Below, in pieces: positions 38,151-47,072 of a stretch of 64,000 bases of DNA. This stretch comes from Saprospiraceae bacterium (GTDB lineage Bacteria > Bacteroidota > Bacteroidia > Chitinophagales > Saprospiraceae). The translations under genes were made by a program, and so were the position numbers. Within the stretch, counting starts at the first letter, position 1, and every line of letters starts with the position of its first letter. Under the pieces are notes generated by a model. The model was not told the DNA's origin. It worked only from the letters and a program-made list of their open reading frames with translations, and did no database searches. The DNA lies in assembly GCA_016716335.1 (NCBI GenBank), contig JADJWN010000003.1, positions 275,525 through 339,524 on the forward strand, written 5' to 3'.

Positions 38151-38486
38151 TTAATTTTTGGACTCAAAATATTTATTCTTAATTGCTTTAGCCTTTAAAA
38201 TTTCTGATTTCTCCGGTTTGTCGGATTTTTTGATGATCCCATGAGTAGCAATTACTAAAGTATTCTTATGGTTGGTCTTATCCCAAAATGCGAATATTCT
38301 GTAATGATTGCCAAAGTGTTGAGCTCTGAAATACCAAATTCCGTCATTTAAAGGTTTGAATAGCTTGGGATCTTTTCTGGATTTTGCCATTGCCATATTG
38401 AACAGGATTTTTTCCTTTGCTTTAACCGGAATTTCATTCAGATACTCCAAAGCCTCATCCAGAAACTCTATCTCAAAAAGTTCCAA
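38151..38486 (-). CDS. RelE/HigB-like toxin (Gp49 family)
   Basis: A 111-residue putative mRNA-interfering toxin. The ParE/RelE fold is seen in FLDEALEYLNEIPVKAKEKILFNM, LNDGIWYFRAQHFGNHYRIFAFW and LVIATHGIIKKSDKPE. The toxin-first order with a downstream XRE antitoxin is the HigBA arrangement. The pair lies between the two direct copies of the dispersed repeat, in accessory DNA. Confidence 0.85.
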   Translation of the reverse strand: MELFEIEFLDEALEYLNEIPVKAKEKILFNMAMAKSRKDPKLFKPLNDGIWYFRAQHFGNHYRIFAFWDKTNHKNTLVIATHGIIKKSDKPEKSEILKAKAIKNKYFESKN

Positions 38487-38612
38487 ATTTTAAACGTTTA
38501 CACAAAAGTAATAGTTTCTTATTTGCGATACAAATTTATTTTCAAATGACTTTCTTCTTTTGCAACTATTCATCTGTGATAAGATTATCATTGATTTTGT
38601 CCCACGCCTGAT

Positions 38613-38821
38613 GCGTGGCAAGCTATGCCATTGGCGTAGCAGGCTACGATTTTGTACAGGTACTCGATAGGTTTGCATATTTAGGCAAACAGCGTGTCCC
38701 GCCAAAATAAAAGTTGTTTTATCATTTTATCTACGGATTACCATCCGTGGTTATTTAGTCCGTTGGAAAATTTCCTACGGACTAAATATTACACCCATCC
38801 GGGGTTATAGCTGAATAGTTA
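38613..38821 (+). repeat. Dispersed non-coding repeat of about 208 bp, copy B
   Basis: Direct copy of 35339-35545. It holds hairpins CCACGC-CTGAT-GCGTGG (38602-38618, partly upstream) and TTTAGTCCGT (38754-38763) with ACGGACTAAA (38777-38786). It directly abuts the inverted-repeat element at 38823. Together they fill the 38487-39203 gap. Confidence 0.85.
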
Positions 38822-38822
38822 C

Positions 38823-39050
38823 TATATAACGCGAATTCGGGATTTAATTTTATGAATATGAAGAAATTAGATTTTATTAATAATATAAGTATTCAAAAAA
38901 TGACCATGTGAGGGTAAAATATTATTAGCCATGGGCTTTAGCCCATGGGTTGAGTTGTACAAAAGTTCACGGTTTTGGCGGGATTTTTGCAAAAAAATGC
39001 AAAAATCGTGACAAAACAATTATTGGGATATCCCGAATTCGCGTTATATA
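38823..39050. mobile_element. MITE-like element with 21-bp perfect terminal inverted repeats
   Basis: The 21-nt end TATATAACGCGAATTCGGGAT (38823-38843) is the exact reverse complement of 39030-39050. Inside are two hairpins: CCATGGGC-TTTA-GCCCATGG (38929-38948) and GATTTTTGCA-A6-TGCAAAAATC (38982-39007, with further GTTTTG/CAAAAC pairing outside). There is no ORF and no transposase, and no clear target duplication is visible. A non-autonomous element is an inference from structure. Confidence 0.6.
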
Positions 39051-39203
39051 ATGTGCATCCATAGAATATTCAGGACTTCGTACAGATTTTTGAATGATTT
39101 TTCCATTTTCTGAAATTTTTCGGAATGGCGGATTGTTAACTGATACATTATTCGGAAGCGGGAGTGGATAATATTCAAGAACATACATTTAAAGGCTGAG
39201 CTT

Positions 39204-39824
39204 ATGAAAAAATATATACCTGTAAAACTGGAGCTGAAGCACCTGAAAATGCCGGATTTATTATGGGTGGCAATGGCGCTTCTGACAACCATGAGTTGGA
39301 TGGCCTGTGACAGCCACGGCGGCATAAAAAAGAGTTATCGTCCCGGAGATATAATTGACAGCCTCAACGGGGTATATGTGTATTATAACGGCAGTATAAG
39401 CAATGTCTCCGGCAGAAATGTCACTCCGGATGGATACAATCTCGGTCAGAAGTATCAATGTGTGGAGTTTGTCAAAAGGTATTATTATCAGCATCTGAAA
39501 CACAAAATGCCTGACAGCTACGGCCATGCCAAAGATTTTTTTGACCACAATGTGAGTGATGGGAAGAAGAACCACCGCCGCAATCTGCTGCAGTTTACCA
39601 ATCCCAGCCAAAGCAAGCCCATGGTCAACGACCTTTTGGTATTTGGCAGATCAGGATACGGTCATGTAGCCATTATATCAGCAGTCAGAGATAATGAAAT
39701 AGAAGTCATACAGCAAAACATGGGAGCTGCCGAAAACTCACGTATGCGGATACCCCTGCAATTCAGAGACAATCAGTGGCATATCAAAAGCGGCTGGGCT
39801 GTAGGTTGGCTGCGTAAAGGATGA
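39204..39824 (+). CDS. CHAP-domain lipoprotein (putative peptidoglycan amidase/peptidase)
   Basis: A 206-residue protein. A hydrophobic stretch MPDLLWVAMALLTTMSWMAC ends in a lipobox-like site (Cys35). The true start may be the ATG at 39249, which begins this signal. The CHAP domain has the catalytic Cys in YQCVEFVKRYYY (Cys86), the His in GYGHVAIISAV and the polar residue in IEVIQQNMG. CHAP enzymes cut peptidoglycan stem peptides or amide bonds. It is isolated between two inverted-repeat elements. Confidence 0.85.
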   Translation: MKKYIPVKLELKHLKMPDLLWVAMALLTTMSWMACDSHGGIKKSYRPGDIIDSLNGVYVYYNGSISNVSGRNVTPDGYNLGQKYQCVEFVKRYYYQHLKHKMPDSYGHAKDFFDHNVSDGKKNHRRNLLQFTNPSQSKPMVNDLLVFGRSGYGHVAIISAVRDNEIEVIQQNMGAAENSRMRIPLQFRDNQWHIKSGWAVGWLRKG

Positions 39825-39961
39825 ATATTTTTGAGTGGTTGAAAATATACCTGATTTTAGTGTGCACGGGAGAAATGTACAGGCATGCAACTGAAACCTG
39901 ATTCGTCCGCCTTAATAAAGGAATGCATTTCGGCAACTCATTTCCACGACATTCCGCTTTG

Positions 39962-40160
39962 AACCCGAATTATGCAATAGAAAATCCTTGCCTGCAGACG
40001 GGCAGATATTACGGTCTGAAATGGCTGCAAATTAGGTCTCCGTCAAGGCCATTCACTTTCACTCATTCACCTTAGTGGGATACTAAGACTCATTAGCAAA
40101 AGTGCTTATTTTATTGCCATTTCAACCCTCATCACGAAGTGCGAATGCATAATTCGGGTT
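39962..40160. repeat. Putative element bounded by 15-bp perfect inverted repeats
   Basis: AACCCGAATTATGCA (39962-39976) is the exact reverse complement of 40146-40160. The interior of about 170 nt is non-coding. The ends share the octamer AATTCGGG/CCCGAATT with the element at 38823-39050. It lies in the 39825-40476 gap, which otherwise holds the minisatellite. Confidence 0.45.
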
Positions 40161-40198
40161 AAAACAACAGGCTGTTACTTTAATGCAACTCTGCAAAA

Positions 40199-40432
40199 GC
40201 GGACAGGCCCGTCAAGGGGCGGACAGGCCCGCCAAGGGGCGGACAGGCCCGCCAAGGAGCGGACAGGCCCACAAGGGGCGGACAGGCCCGCCAAGGGCGG
40301 ACAGGCCCGCCAAGGAGCGGACAGGCCCGCCAAGGGGCGGACAGGCCCGCCAAGGGGCGGACAGGCCCGCCAAGGGGCGGACAGGCCCGCCAAGGGGCGG
40401 ACAGGCCCGCCAAGGGGCGGACAGGCCCGCCT
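40199..40432. repeat. GC-rich 20-bp minisatellite, 12 units
   Basis: Twelve tandem copies of GCGGACAGGCCCGCCAAGGG, two of them 19 bp long. Each unit has a small palindrome GGCGG-ACAGGC-CCGCC. It is far richer in GC than the surrounding DNA. Reading frames on both strands remain open only because of the repeat and are not credible genes. Confidence 0.95.
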
Positions 40433-40476
40433 GTTAAAAATACTTTCTAATTTACTCTTTGCGGATTATTTGTGGC

Positions 40477-41031
40477 TTACTCTCCCCAGCGATAGGTATT
40501 GATGTCCAGTCCGGCAAGGTCCAGTATCCTGTCCACCACGGTATCTGCGATGGCTTCCACACTTTGGGGTTTGCTGTAGAAGGATGGGGTGGCAGGGCAG
40601 ATGATGGCACCGGCTTCTGTAAGTGTGGTCATATTGCGCAGATGGATGAGATTGTAGGGAGTTTCCCGGGGTACAATGATGAGTTTTCTCCGTTCCTTGA
40701 GCATGACATCAGCAGCACGGGTCATAAGGTCTGTGGACAGTCCCTGAGCCATACGGGCCAGCAATCCCATAGAACAGGGACACACAATCATTGTGTCATA
40801 CCTGGCAGATCCTGAAGCAAAGGGAGCCATGAAATCATTTTTGTGATAAAAGCTGAAGGGCCACACTGACTGATCGAAGGTGCCGAGCTCCAGTTCCCAG
40901 TTATATATGGCGTTGTCACTCATGACTACTCCCACTGTAATATCCTGAATGGCAGAAAGTTTGGTCATCAGCCTGTAAGCATAAATGGAACCGCTCGAAC
41001 CCCCAATAGCCAACACCAGTTTTCTGCTCAT
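40477..41031 (-). CDS. ubiX: Flavin prenyltransferase UbiX
   Basis: UbiX makes prenylated FMN, the cofactor of UbiD-type decarboxylases. The product has 184 residues, the normal length. The N-terminal nucleotide-binding IGGSSGSIYAYRLM is followed by VCPCSMGLLARMAQGLSTDLMTRAADVMLKE and the active-site block VPRETPYNLIHLRNMTTLTEAGAII, then CPATPSFYSKP. No ubiD is in view. It is followed upstream on the same strand by folC. Confidence 0.95.
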   Translation of the reverse strand: MSRKLVLAIGGSSGSIYAYRLMTKLSAIQDITVGVVMSDNAIYNWELELGTFDQSVWPFSFYHKNDFMAPFASGSARYDTMIVCPCSMGLLARMAQGLSTDLMTRAADVMLKERRKLIIVPRETPYNLIHLRNMTTLTEAGAIICPATPSFYSKPQSVEAIADTVVDRILDLAGLDINTYRWGE

Positions 41032-41076
41032 GATCTGTATTTTTTTAATGGAACATCATTGTGGCAAAAGGGTTTT

Positions 41077-42378
41077 TCAGAGCACTTCTGCAACCACAAA
41101 AATACTGCCTGTGATCAGGATCAGATCCTTTGGGCCGGCCTTCTTCCGTGCTGCTGCATAGGCTTTTCTAACCGTGCTGTATGCTTTGCCTTTCAACCCG
41201 GCACTGCCGGCCATTTCCTGTAATATCCGGGCATCCATGCCCCTTGGGATATTGGCTTTGGCGAAATAATAAGTCGCATCACGGGGCAAAAGCCTGAGTA
41301 TGGTAGTCACATCTTTATCATTGACAAATCCTGTGACGATATGCAGATGGTCAAAACTGTACTGCCGTATTCCTTGCAGCAGATAGCTTATCCCCGCTTC
41401 ATTATGTGCACTGTCGGCGATGCAGAGAGGAGACTCCCGAGTATCTGCCATCTTCCCATATATCGGGTGGCTTCGGGTAGTTTGGGGATATGGCCTGAAT
41501 CTTCAACGGATCTATCGGGATAAACTCAGACAATCTGTAAAGGCTGTAAAGTCCGGTAATCAGGTTTTTGTCCTGGTAGGGTCCTGAGAGTGGACTTTGA
41601 AGGGATTCGATCCATATTTTATCGTCGGTTTTGACGGTATATTCTTTAAAAAGAACAGAAGATGTATTCAATTCAGGGATCAATGCACAATGTTGGTCAG
41701 CGTAGCTCAGACCGCTGTTTTTTTCTGAGGCTTTGGATTCAAAAACCTTTTGTACGGCATCCTGATATTCTCCGATTACAACAGGTACACCGGACTTGAT
41801 GATGCCCGCCTTCTCACCTGCGATTTCGGGAAGCGTATTTCCCAGCATATTCATATGGTCAAAACTGATATTGGTAATGACCGAAAGCAGGGGGGTAATC
41901 ACATTGGTAGAATCCAATCTGCCTCCCAGACCTGTTTCTATGACCGCATAATCCACTTTTTTATCCCGGAAATAACAGAATGCCATACAGACACACATCT
42001 CAAAGAATGATGGCTGAATCCGCAGAATATCTTCCCTGTATTTTTTTAAGAAATTGACTACATATTGCCGGCTGATAAAAACTCCATTGATTTTTATCCT
42101 TTCCTGAAGTCTTTGTAATGAGGCGATGTAAAGCCCGACGCTGTACCCTGTGCCTGCAGTCCTGCTGCTATGATGTGTGAAACGGTACCTTTGCCATTGG
42201 TGCCGGCAATGTGTATGGTTTTGAGCTGTTGATGCGGATTGCCGGCTGCTTTACATAATGCCAGCGTATTGTTGAGATCCTTTTTATAAGCAGATGCACC
42301 CTGACGGTGATACATAGGCAGTTGGGCATACATGAATTCCAGGGCCTGCTGATATTTACTTTTATTGTCTGATAGCAT
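41077..42378 (-). CDS. folC: Folylpolyglutamate/dihydrofolate synthase, three frameshifts
   Basis: FolC adds glutamate to folates (and glycine-like ligation to dihydropteroate). The N-terminus from ATG 42378 has the P-loop HIAGTNGKGTVSHI and SGFTSPHYKDFR. The middle has VIETGLGGRLDSTNVI, ITNISFDHMNMLGNTLPEIAGEKAGIIK. The C-terminal domain has ESPLCIADSAHN and GFVNDKDV. The frame breaks three times, each fixed by one extra G on the coding strand: near 42103, 41494 and 41436. The last two restore IPKLPEATRYMGRWQILGES, the conserved linker. Three losses in G runs point to sequence error. Confidence 0.9.
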
Positions 42379-42655
42379 AGAGCCACAAAAGTAGTTTTTT
42401 AGCGTGAAATTCCGGATATCTCAGATCTGACAGCCTGTGAGTCTTAAGGATTATAAAATATTGTTCTATTTTCCGGCATAGCTTAAACGCATTCGCATCA
42501 GTTCATTCATAAATTTGGAATGATAAAGTTGCTTTCAACCCGAATATTTTAATCCTTATGCCAACCCCGGAGAATACTCCTCCAAGGGAAATATGGGAAG
42601 CTGCTCCCTGGATTTACAAGGTCAATATTTTGTGATAGAAATGACTGCAACATTC

Positions 42656-42663
42656 TACCTTTG
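42656..42663 (+). promoter_or_regulatory. Putative -7 element of the rRNA methyltransferase gene
   Basis: Perfect TACCTTTG 17 nt before the GTG start, with TTG at 42630-42632 (spacer 23 nt). The rest of the 42379-42680 gap shows no recognisable feature. Confidence 0.4.
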
Positions 42664-42680
42664 TGATCTAATTTGACTGG

Positions 42681-43898
42681 GTGAAATTATACAGAATTTT
42701 ATTGTACCGAATAAGGGAATGTCTGGAGAGCATATTTCTGCATGGTGAATATGCGGACAAGGTGGTGCAGCACTTATTCAGACAGCATCGCAACATGGGG
42801 AGTGCGGACAGACGCTTAGTGGCTGAGGCAGTATATGAAATAGTAAGGTGGAAAAGACTATATGCTTTTATTCTGAGGAAAGATCATGACGCATTGGAGA
42901 AGGAAGATTTCAATGCGATGGTGAAAATCTGGTTGGTACTGAATCGCTATCCGATACCGGAATGGCCAGAGTTGGCAAAGCCTGATGAACATGAGATAAG
43001 CCAACGATACGGGAAAGCAAAAGGTCACAGAGCGGTGTGGCTGTCAGTACCTGACTGGATGGATGCCCTCGGAATGGAGGAACTGGGTTTGTCCTTGTGG
43101 GAAAAGGAAATGACCTGCCAGAATATCCCTGCCGGAGTGATATTGCGTGACAACCGGCTGATAAATGAAGTGCAGATATTGGCTAAGTTGCTGAAGGAAG
43201 AGAATATTGATGCCCAGCCTGTACCGGGATATCCGGATGCATTGATGCTGGTGGGACGGCCCAATGTTTTTGTCACCAAAGCCTATAAGGAGGGACGGTT
43301 TGAAGTACAGGATGCCTCCTCCCAGCTGGTAGCTCCGTTTTTGCAGATTGCTCCGGGAATGTCAGTGATTGATGCTTGTGCCGGTGCAGGAGGTAAGTCT
43401 CTCCATCTGGCAGCCCTGATGCAGAACAAAGGTCGGCTGATCGCTATGGATATTCACGATTATAAACTGGAAAAACTAAAAGTCAGAGCTAAACGCAACA
43501 AAGTACACAATCTCGAATGCAGGGTCATTGAGTCAACCAAAACCATCAAAAGACTGCATGGCTCGGCCGACAGGTTGCTGATAGATGCCCCATGCAGCGG
43601 TCTTGGCGTATTGCGCAGAAATCCCGACGACAAATGGAAACTGTCTCCCGAAAAAATAGAACAGCTCAAACTGACACAACAGCAGATCCTGCAACAGTAT
43701 GCTCCCATGCTCAAAGCCGGGGGTAAAATGGTCTATGCCACCTGTTCCATACTGCCTTCTGAAAATCAGCATCAGATTGACAGTTTTTTACAAAGTGATA
43801 TAGGAAAAGGTTTTGTAAAGGAAGATGAAAAAATCATTCTCGCCTCAGAATCGGGATTTGATGGTTTTTATATGTGCAGATTGAGAAAAGAGCGGTGA
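42681..43898 (+). CDS. RsmB/NOL1-NOP2-Sun family RNA m5C methyltransferase
   Basis: A SAM-dependent cytosine-5 RNA methyltransferase of 405 residues, GTG start at 42681. An N-terminal NusB-like helical part is followed by the SAM site VIDACAGAGGKSLHLAALM near residue 235. Motif DAPCSGLGVLRRNPDDKW carries one catalytic Cys, and YATCSILPSENQHQI carries the other. 16S rRNA is the likely target, but which cytosine cannot be told. Confidence 0.9.
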   Translation: MKLYRILLYRIRECLESIFLHGEYADKVVQHLFRQHRNMGSADRRLVAEAVYEIVRWKRLYAFILRKDHDALEKEDFNAMVKIWLVLNRYPIPEWPELAKPDEHEISQRYGKAKGHRAVWLSVPDWMDALGMEELGLSLWEKEMTCQNIPAGVILRDNRLINEVQILAKLLKEENIDAQPVPGYPDALMLVGRPNVFVTKAYKEGRFEVQDASSQLVAPFLQIAPGMSVIDACAGAGGKSLHLAALMQNKGRLIAMDIHDYKLEKLKVRAKRNKVHNLECRVIESTKTIKRLHGSADRLLIDAPCSGLGVLRRNPDDKWKLSPEKIEQLKLTQQQILQQYAPMLKAGGKMVYATCSILPSENQHQIDSFLQSDIGKGFVKEDEKIILASESGFDGFYMCRLRKER

Positions 43899-43917
43899 AT
43901 TGTGGTGATTTGTTGGA

Positions 43918-44280
43918 TTTGTTGATTTGTTTATATGGTTTATGGGTTTATGAGTTTATGAGTTTATGGGTTTATGAGTTTATGGGTTGATGTGTTTATA
44001 GGTTTATGGAGTTGATGGGTTTATAGGTTTATAGGTTGATGGTCACGCTGCAGTGTGATTCGCTTTGCTCAGTTGTGGTGTTGTGGTGTTGTGGTGTTGT
44101 GGTGTTGTGGTGTTGTGGTGTTTTGGTGTTGTGGTGTTGTGGTTTTGTGGTGTTTTGGTTCATGGTAGGTAGGGTTCAGCTTCGCTCAGTTGATAAGGTT
44201 TATAGGGTTTATAGGGTTGATAAGGTTTATAGGGTTGATAAGGTTTATATGGTTGATAAGGTTTATAGGGTTTATGTTTT
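43918..44280. repeat. Low-complexity tract of three short tandem-repeat families
   Basis: Three adjacent degenerate arrays: GTTTATGGGT/GTTTATGAGT-type 10-mers (about 43918-44040), TTGTGGTG-type 8-10-mers (about 44072-44160), and TTGATAAGGTTTATAGGG-type 18-mers (about 44188-44280). They fill the 43899-44340 gap between two convergent genes. A small open frame across it is just the repeat. Confidence 0.85.
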
Positions 44281-44340
44281 GATCACACCGGGTCGTGATT
44301 TTTCTTGCTGGAGTGTTCATAGTTTCCGCCGCCTGCGGCT

Positions 44341-45693
44341 TTATTTTTCAAATTCTGATACAAGCCGGAACACCGCTTCAAAATCGACCTGAGTCATATC
44401 CCCGGTTTTTGAGGCATAATCCATCAATATCTGATCCTGCCATCTGCCACGATGCATGGCATAGGCATAATCCAGATCTTCCCTGAAGGTCACCATGCTG
44501 TATTTGCTGTAGTAATCCGGGTAGCGCTGTTCGAGTTCGAGCTCTATTTTGCGTTTCAGATTGAAGACGGGATTGGCAGTGGCATCCCGCATTTCATAAA
44601 AATTGTCTTCTGCCAGGTCTGCAATGGCATCGGCATTGGGCTTGCGAAGTTTTTGATATTGGGTCAACACTCTTAGCCAGTCATCTCCATAGCTATCCAT
44701 ACATTGATCCAGCACCACACAATCTTCAAAAGATGCATTCATCCCTTGTCCATAGAAGGGCACAACGGCATGAGCGGCATCTCCCATCAGTGCAGATCTG
44801 CCGTTTACCTGCCACGGCCAGCATTTGATGGTGCCGAGCGAACTGGTGGGATTGGCATGAAAATCTTCCGTCAGATCAGGCATATGAGCATAGGCATCCG
44901 GAAATTCATTTTCAAAAAAAGTATGGATATCCTGCTCGTTTCTGAAACCGGAAAAACTATACTTTCCCTCAAAGGGCATAAAGAGGGTGACCGTAAAACT
45001 CCGGTCGAGATTCGGAAGTGCTATCATCATAAATCCGTCCCGGGGCCAGATGTGTAAGGCATTGGATGCGATGCGGAAATCTCCGTTTTCTGATGGAGGA
45101 ATGCACAATTCTTTATACCCGGTATCTAAATATTTCTGTGAGAAATTAAAACGGAGTGCTGCCGATATTGCCATCATGGATTTCCGCACGGCCGAGCCTG
45201 CTCCGTCAGTACCCAAAATACACTCTGCCTTATCCTGAAATGTAGTTCTGTCTTTAAGAGATTGCAGAAAAACTTCCCCGGTTTCAAAATTGACATCCGT
45301 ACAGTCTGTTTCAAAATGAATTTTTACCCTGCCGGTAGCCTCTGCTGCATCCATCAGCAGTATATTCAGTCCGCCCCGGGATATGGAGTTGATGCATTCT
45401 CCTTTCCTGCCGCTATAGCTGAAAAACTGTGCATCGCCGTTTTTGGGATGTACCATTCTGCCCATCATCGGAATCACCAATTGCAGCGCTTCTTCTTTCA
45501 ATCCTACCATTTCCAGGCCCCGCAGACCCCGGTCTGATAAAGCCAGATTGATAGAACGACCTGCACTGATGGATACTTTGCGCATATCAGGTCTTTTTTC
45601 ATATACACGTACATGATAACCTCGTTGTGCCAGGCGCAGCGCCATTAAAGACCCGCACAATCCTGCACCTATGATGATAATATCTTTGGACAT
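44341..45693 (-). CDS. kmo: Kynurenine 3-monooxygenase
   Basis: An FAD-dependent hydroxylase converting kynurenine to 3-hydroxykynurenine in tryptophan breakdown or de novo NAD synthesis. ATG 45693 gives MSKDIIIIGAGLCGSLMALRLAQRG, the FAD-binding fold (an earlier in-frame ATG adds 12 residues before it). Typical blocks are RSINLALSDRGL, ILGTDGAGSAVR, SLGTIKCWPW and GRSALMGDAAHAVVPFYGQGMNASFEDC. About 450 residues, normal for the family. No other kynurenine-pathway gene is in the window. Confidence 0.93.
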   Translation of the reverse strand: MSKDIIIIGAGLCGSLMALRLAQRGYHVRVYEKRPDMRKVSISAGRSINLALSDRGLRGLEMVGLKEEALQLVIPMMGRMVHPKNGDAQFFSYSGRKGECINSISRGGLNILLMDAAEATGRVKIHFETDCTDVNFETGEVFLQSLKDRTTFQDKAECILGTDGAGSAVRKSMMAISAALRFNFSQKYLDTGYKELCIPPSENGDFRIASNALHIWPRDGFMMIALPNLDRSFTVTLFMPFEGKYSFSGFRNEQDIHTFFENEFPDAYAHMPDLTEDFHANPTSSLGTIKCWPWQVNGRSALMGDAAHAVVPFYGQGMNASFEDCVVLDQCMDSYGDDWLRVLTQYQKLRKPNADAIADLAEDNFYEMRDATANPVFNLKRKIELELEQRYPDYYSKYSMVTFREDLDYAYAMHRGRWQDQILMDYASKTGDMTQVDFEAVFRLVSEFEK

Positions 45694-45904
45694 CGGAGAT
45701 AATTTTTCAGATTTGATGGATGAATGCAAAGGTATGATTTCAATCCAAGACTGACGATGAGGAATATCAGTTTGAGGGATTTTCTAAAAAATTGTACATA
45801 GATGTCATCAATGAATCATCTTCTGCATAATCTCTAAAATGTTTTTAAGGTATCTTTCCTGAAATTATTCTGAAAATAATATCCTTTAATCAATATTGCT
45901 TTTA

Positions 45905-45912
45905 TAGCTTTG
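45905..45912 (+). promoter_or_regulatory. Putative -7 element of the Rieske oxygenase gene
   Basis: Perfect TAGCTTTG 26 nt before the ATG at 45939. No TTG is seen at normal spacing. Confidence 0.35.
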
Positions 45913-45938
45913 GCAAATCATTATCAGATGTAACCCAG

Positions 45939-47030
45939 ATGAACAAAAATGCTTTTTACATAGATCCGGAAATCGAATTTGCATTCACCTTGCCTTCCGA
46001 AGTGTACAGGTCTGAAGCTGTGTTCTCCCATTTAAAGGATAAATTGTTCTGTCAGTCCTGGCAATTTGCCGGTGGGGATGAACTTTGGGGTCATGGTGTG
46101 AATTGCCACCCGTTTGAATTTATGGCCCCCTCTGTCAATGAGCCATTGTTGATGATTAAAAATGATAAGGAGGAATTGTGTCTTTCCAATGTGTGTACCC
46201 ACAGAGGCAAAATTTTGGTGGAAAATCCGGCACAAATGCGACAGATTACCTGCGGATATCACGGCAGGTGTTTTCGTCTGGACGGCACTTTTAAGTCTAT
46301 GCCCATGTTTGAAGAAGCTGAGAATTTCCCCTCTGAAAGCGACCATTTGAAAAAGTTTCCCATAAGCAGGTTGGGAGCATTCCGGTTTGTTGCCACGAAT
46401 CCATCTACCGGATTTGATGACATTTTCAGGCCGTTACGCTCGCTCACACCTTCTTATCCATTTGGCAATTTGATGTATTCTTCGGATTTATCGGCAACTT
46501 ACAATGTCAATGCCAACTGGCTGGCATATGTGGATAATTATCTGGAAGGATTTCACATACCCTTTGTGCATAAAACGCTTAATTCCAAAATAGCATTTGA
46601 AAACTACGAAGTACGGACATTTGAATACAGCAGTGTGCAGATAGCAGATGCAAAAGCCGGAGAATCTTCCATCAAACTAATGCCATCCGACCCTGATTAC
46701 GGCAAGCAGCGATATGCATATTACTGGTTTATTTATCCCAATACCATGATCAATATCTATTCATGGGGTGTATCTGTAAATATTATACTGCCAATAAGCA
46801 TTGAAAAGACCCGGGTGGAGTTTAAAACCTATCTGCTGCCGGAGGCAGATGCGGATAATGTAAAGGATACTGCATTGCACCTCACCGAGATGGAAGATGA
46901 GGCAGTAGTGGAAAGCGTACAGAAAGGGCTGAGGTCGAAATCATATACCAGGGGCCGGTTTTCTCCTGCGATGGAAAAGGCGGTGCATGCCTTTCATCTG
47001 TATCTGAGCAGGATTTTGATGGCAGAATGA
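45939..47030 (+). CDS. Rieske 2Fe-2S aromatic ring-hydroxylating oxygenase alpha subunit
   Basis: A 363-residue oxygenase. The Rieske cluster ligands are CTHRG (Cys86, His88) and CGYHG (Cys105, His108). The mononuclear iron site is in NWLAYVDNYLEGFHIPFVHKTL, with the bridging Asp and two His. This is the two-domain architecture of ring-hydroxylating dioxygenase/demethylase alpha subunits. No reductase or beta subunit lies nearby, so the electron donor is elsewhere. The substrate is unknown. It is divergent from kmo, which might hint at aromatic metabolism. Confidence 0.9.
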   Translation: MNKNAFYIDPEIEFAFTLPSEVYRSEAVFSHLKDKLFCQSWQFAGGDELWGHGVNCHPFEFMAPSVNEPLLMIKNDKEELCLSNVCTHRGKILVENPAQMRQITCGYHGRCFRLDGTFKSMPMFEEAENFPSESDHLKKFPISRLGAFRFVATNPSTGFDDIFRPLRSLTPSYPFGNLMYSSDLSATYNVNANWLAYVDNYLEGFHIPFVHKTLNSKIAFENYEVRTFEYSSVQIADAKAGESSIKLMPSDPDYGKQRYAYYWFIYPNTMINIYSWGVSVNIILPISIEKTRVEFKTYLLPEADADNVKDTALHLTEMEDEAVVESVQKGLRSKSYTRGRFSPAMEKAVHAFHLYLSRILMAE

Positions 47031-47072
47031 TTTAATTCTAATTATCTGCTGTGTAGAAATCAAGGTGAATCT

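Noticed and set aside
40199..40432. CRISPR array
   Set aside because: Units are contiguous 20-mers with no unique spacers, and no cas gene is near.
40175..40437. Open frames on both strands across the 20-bp GC-rich array
   Set aside because: They exist only because a 20-bp unit lacks stops in several frames. The predicted peptides are pure repeats on both strands, with no start context or family match.
43918..44392. Small ORF starting at 44036 through the low-complexity tract
   Set aside because: The product (VVLWCCGVV-type) follows the DNA repeat and overlaps the end of kmo on the other strand.
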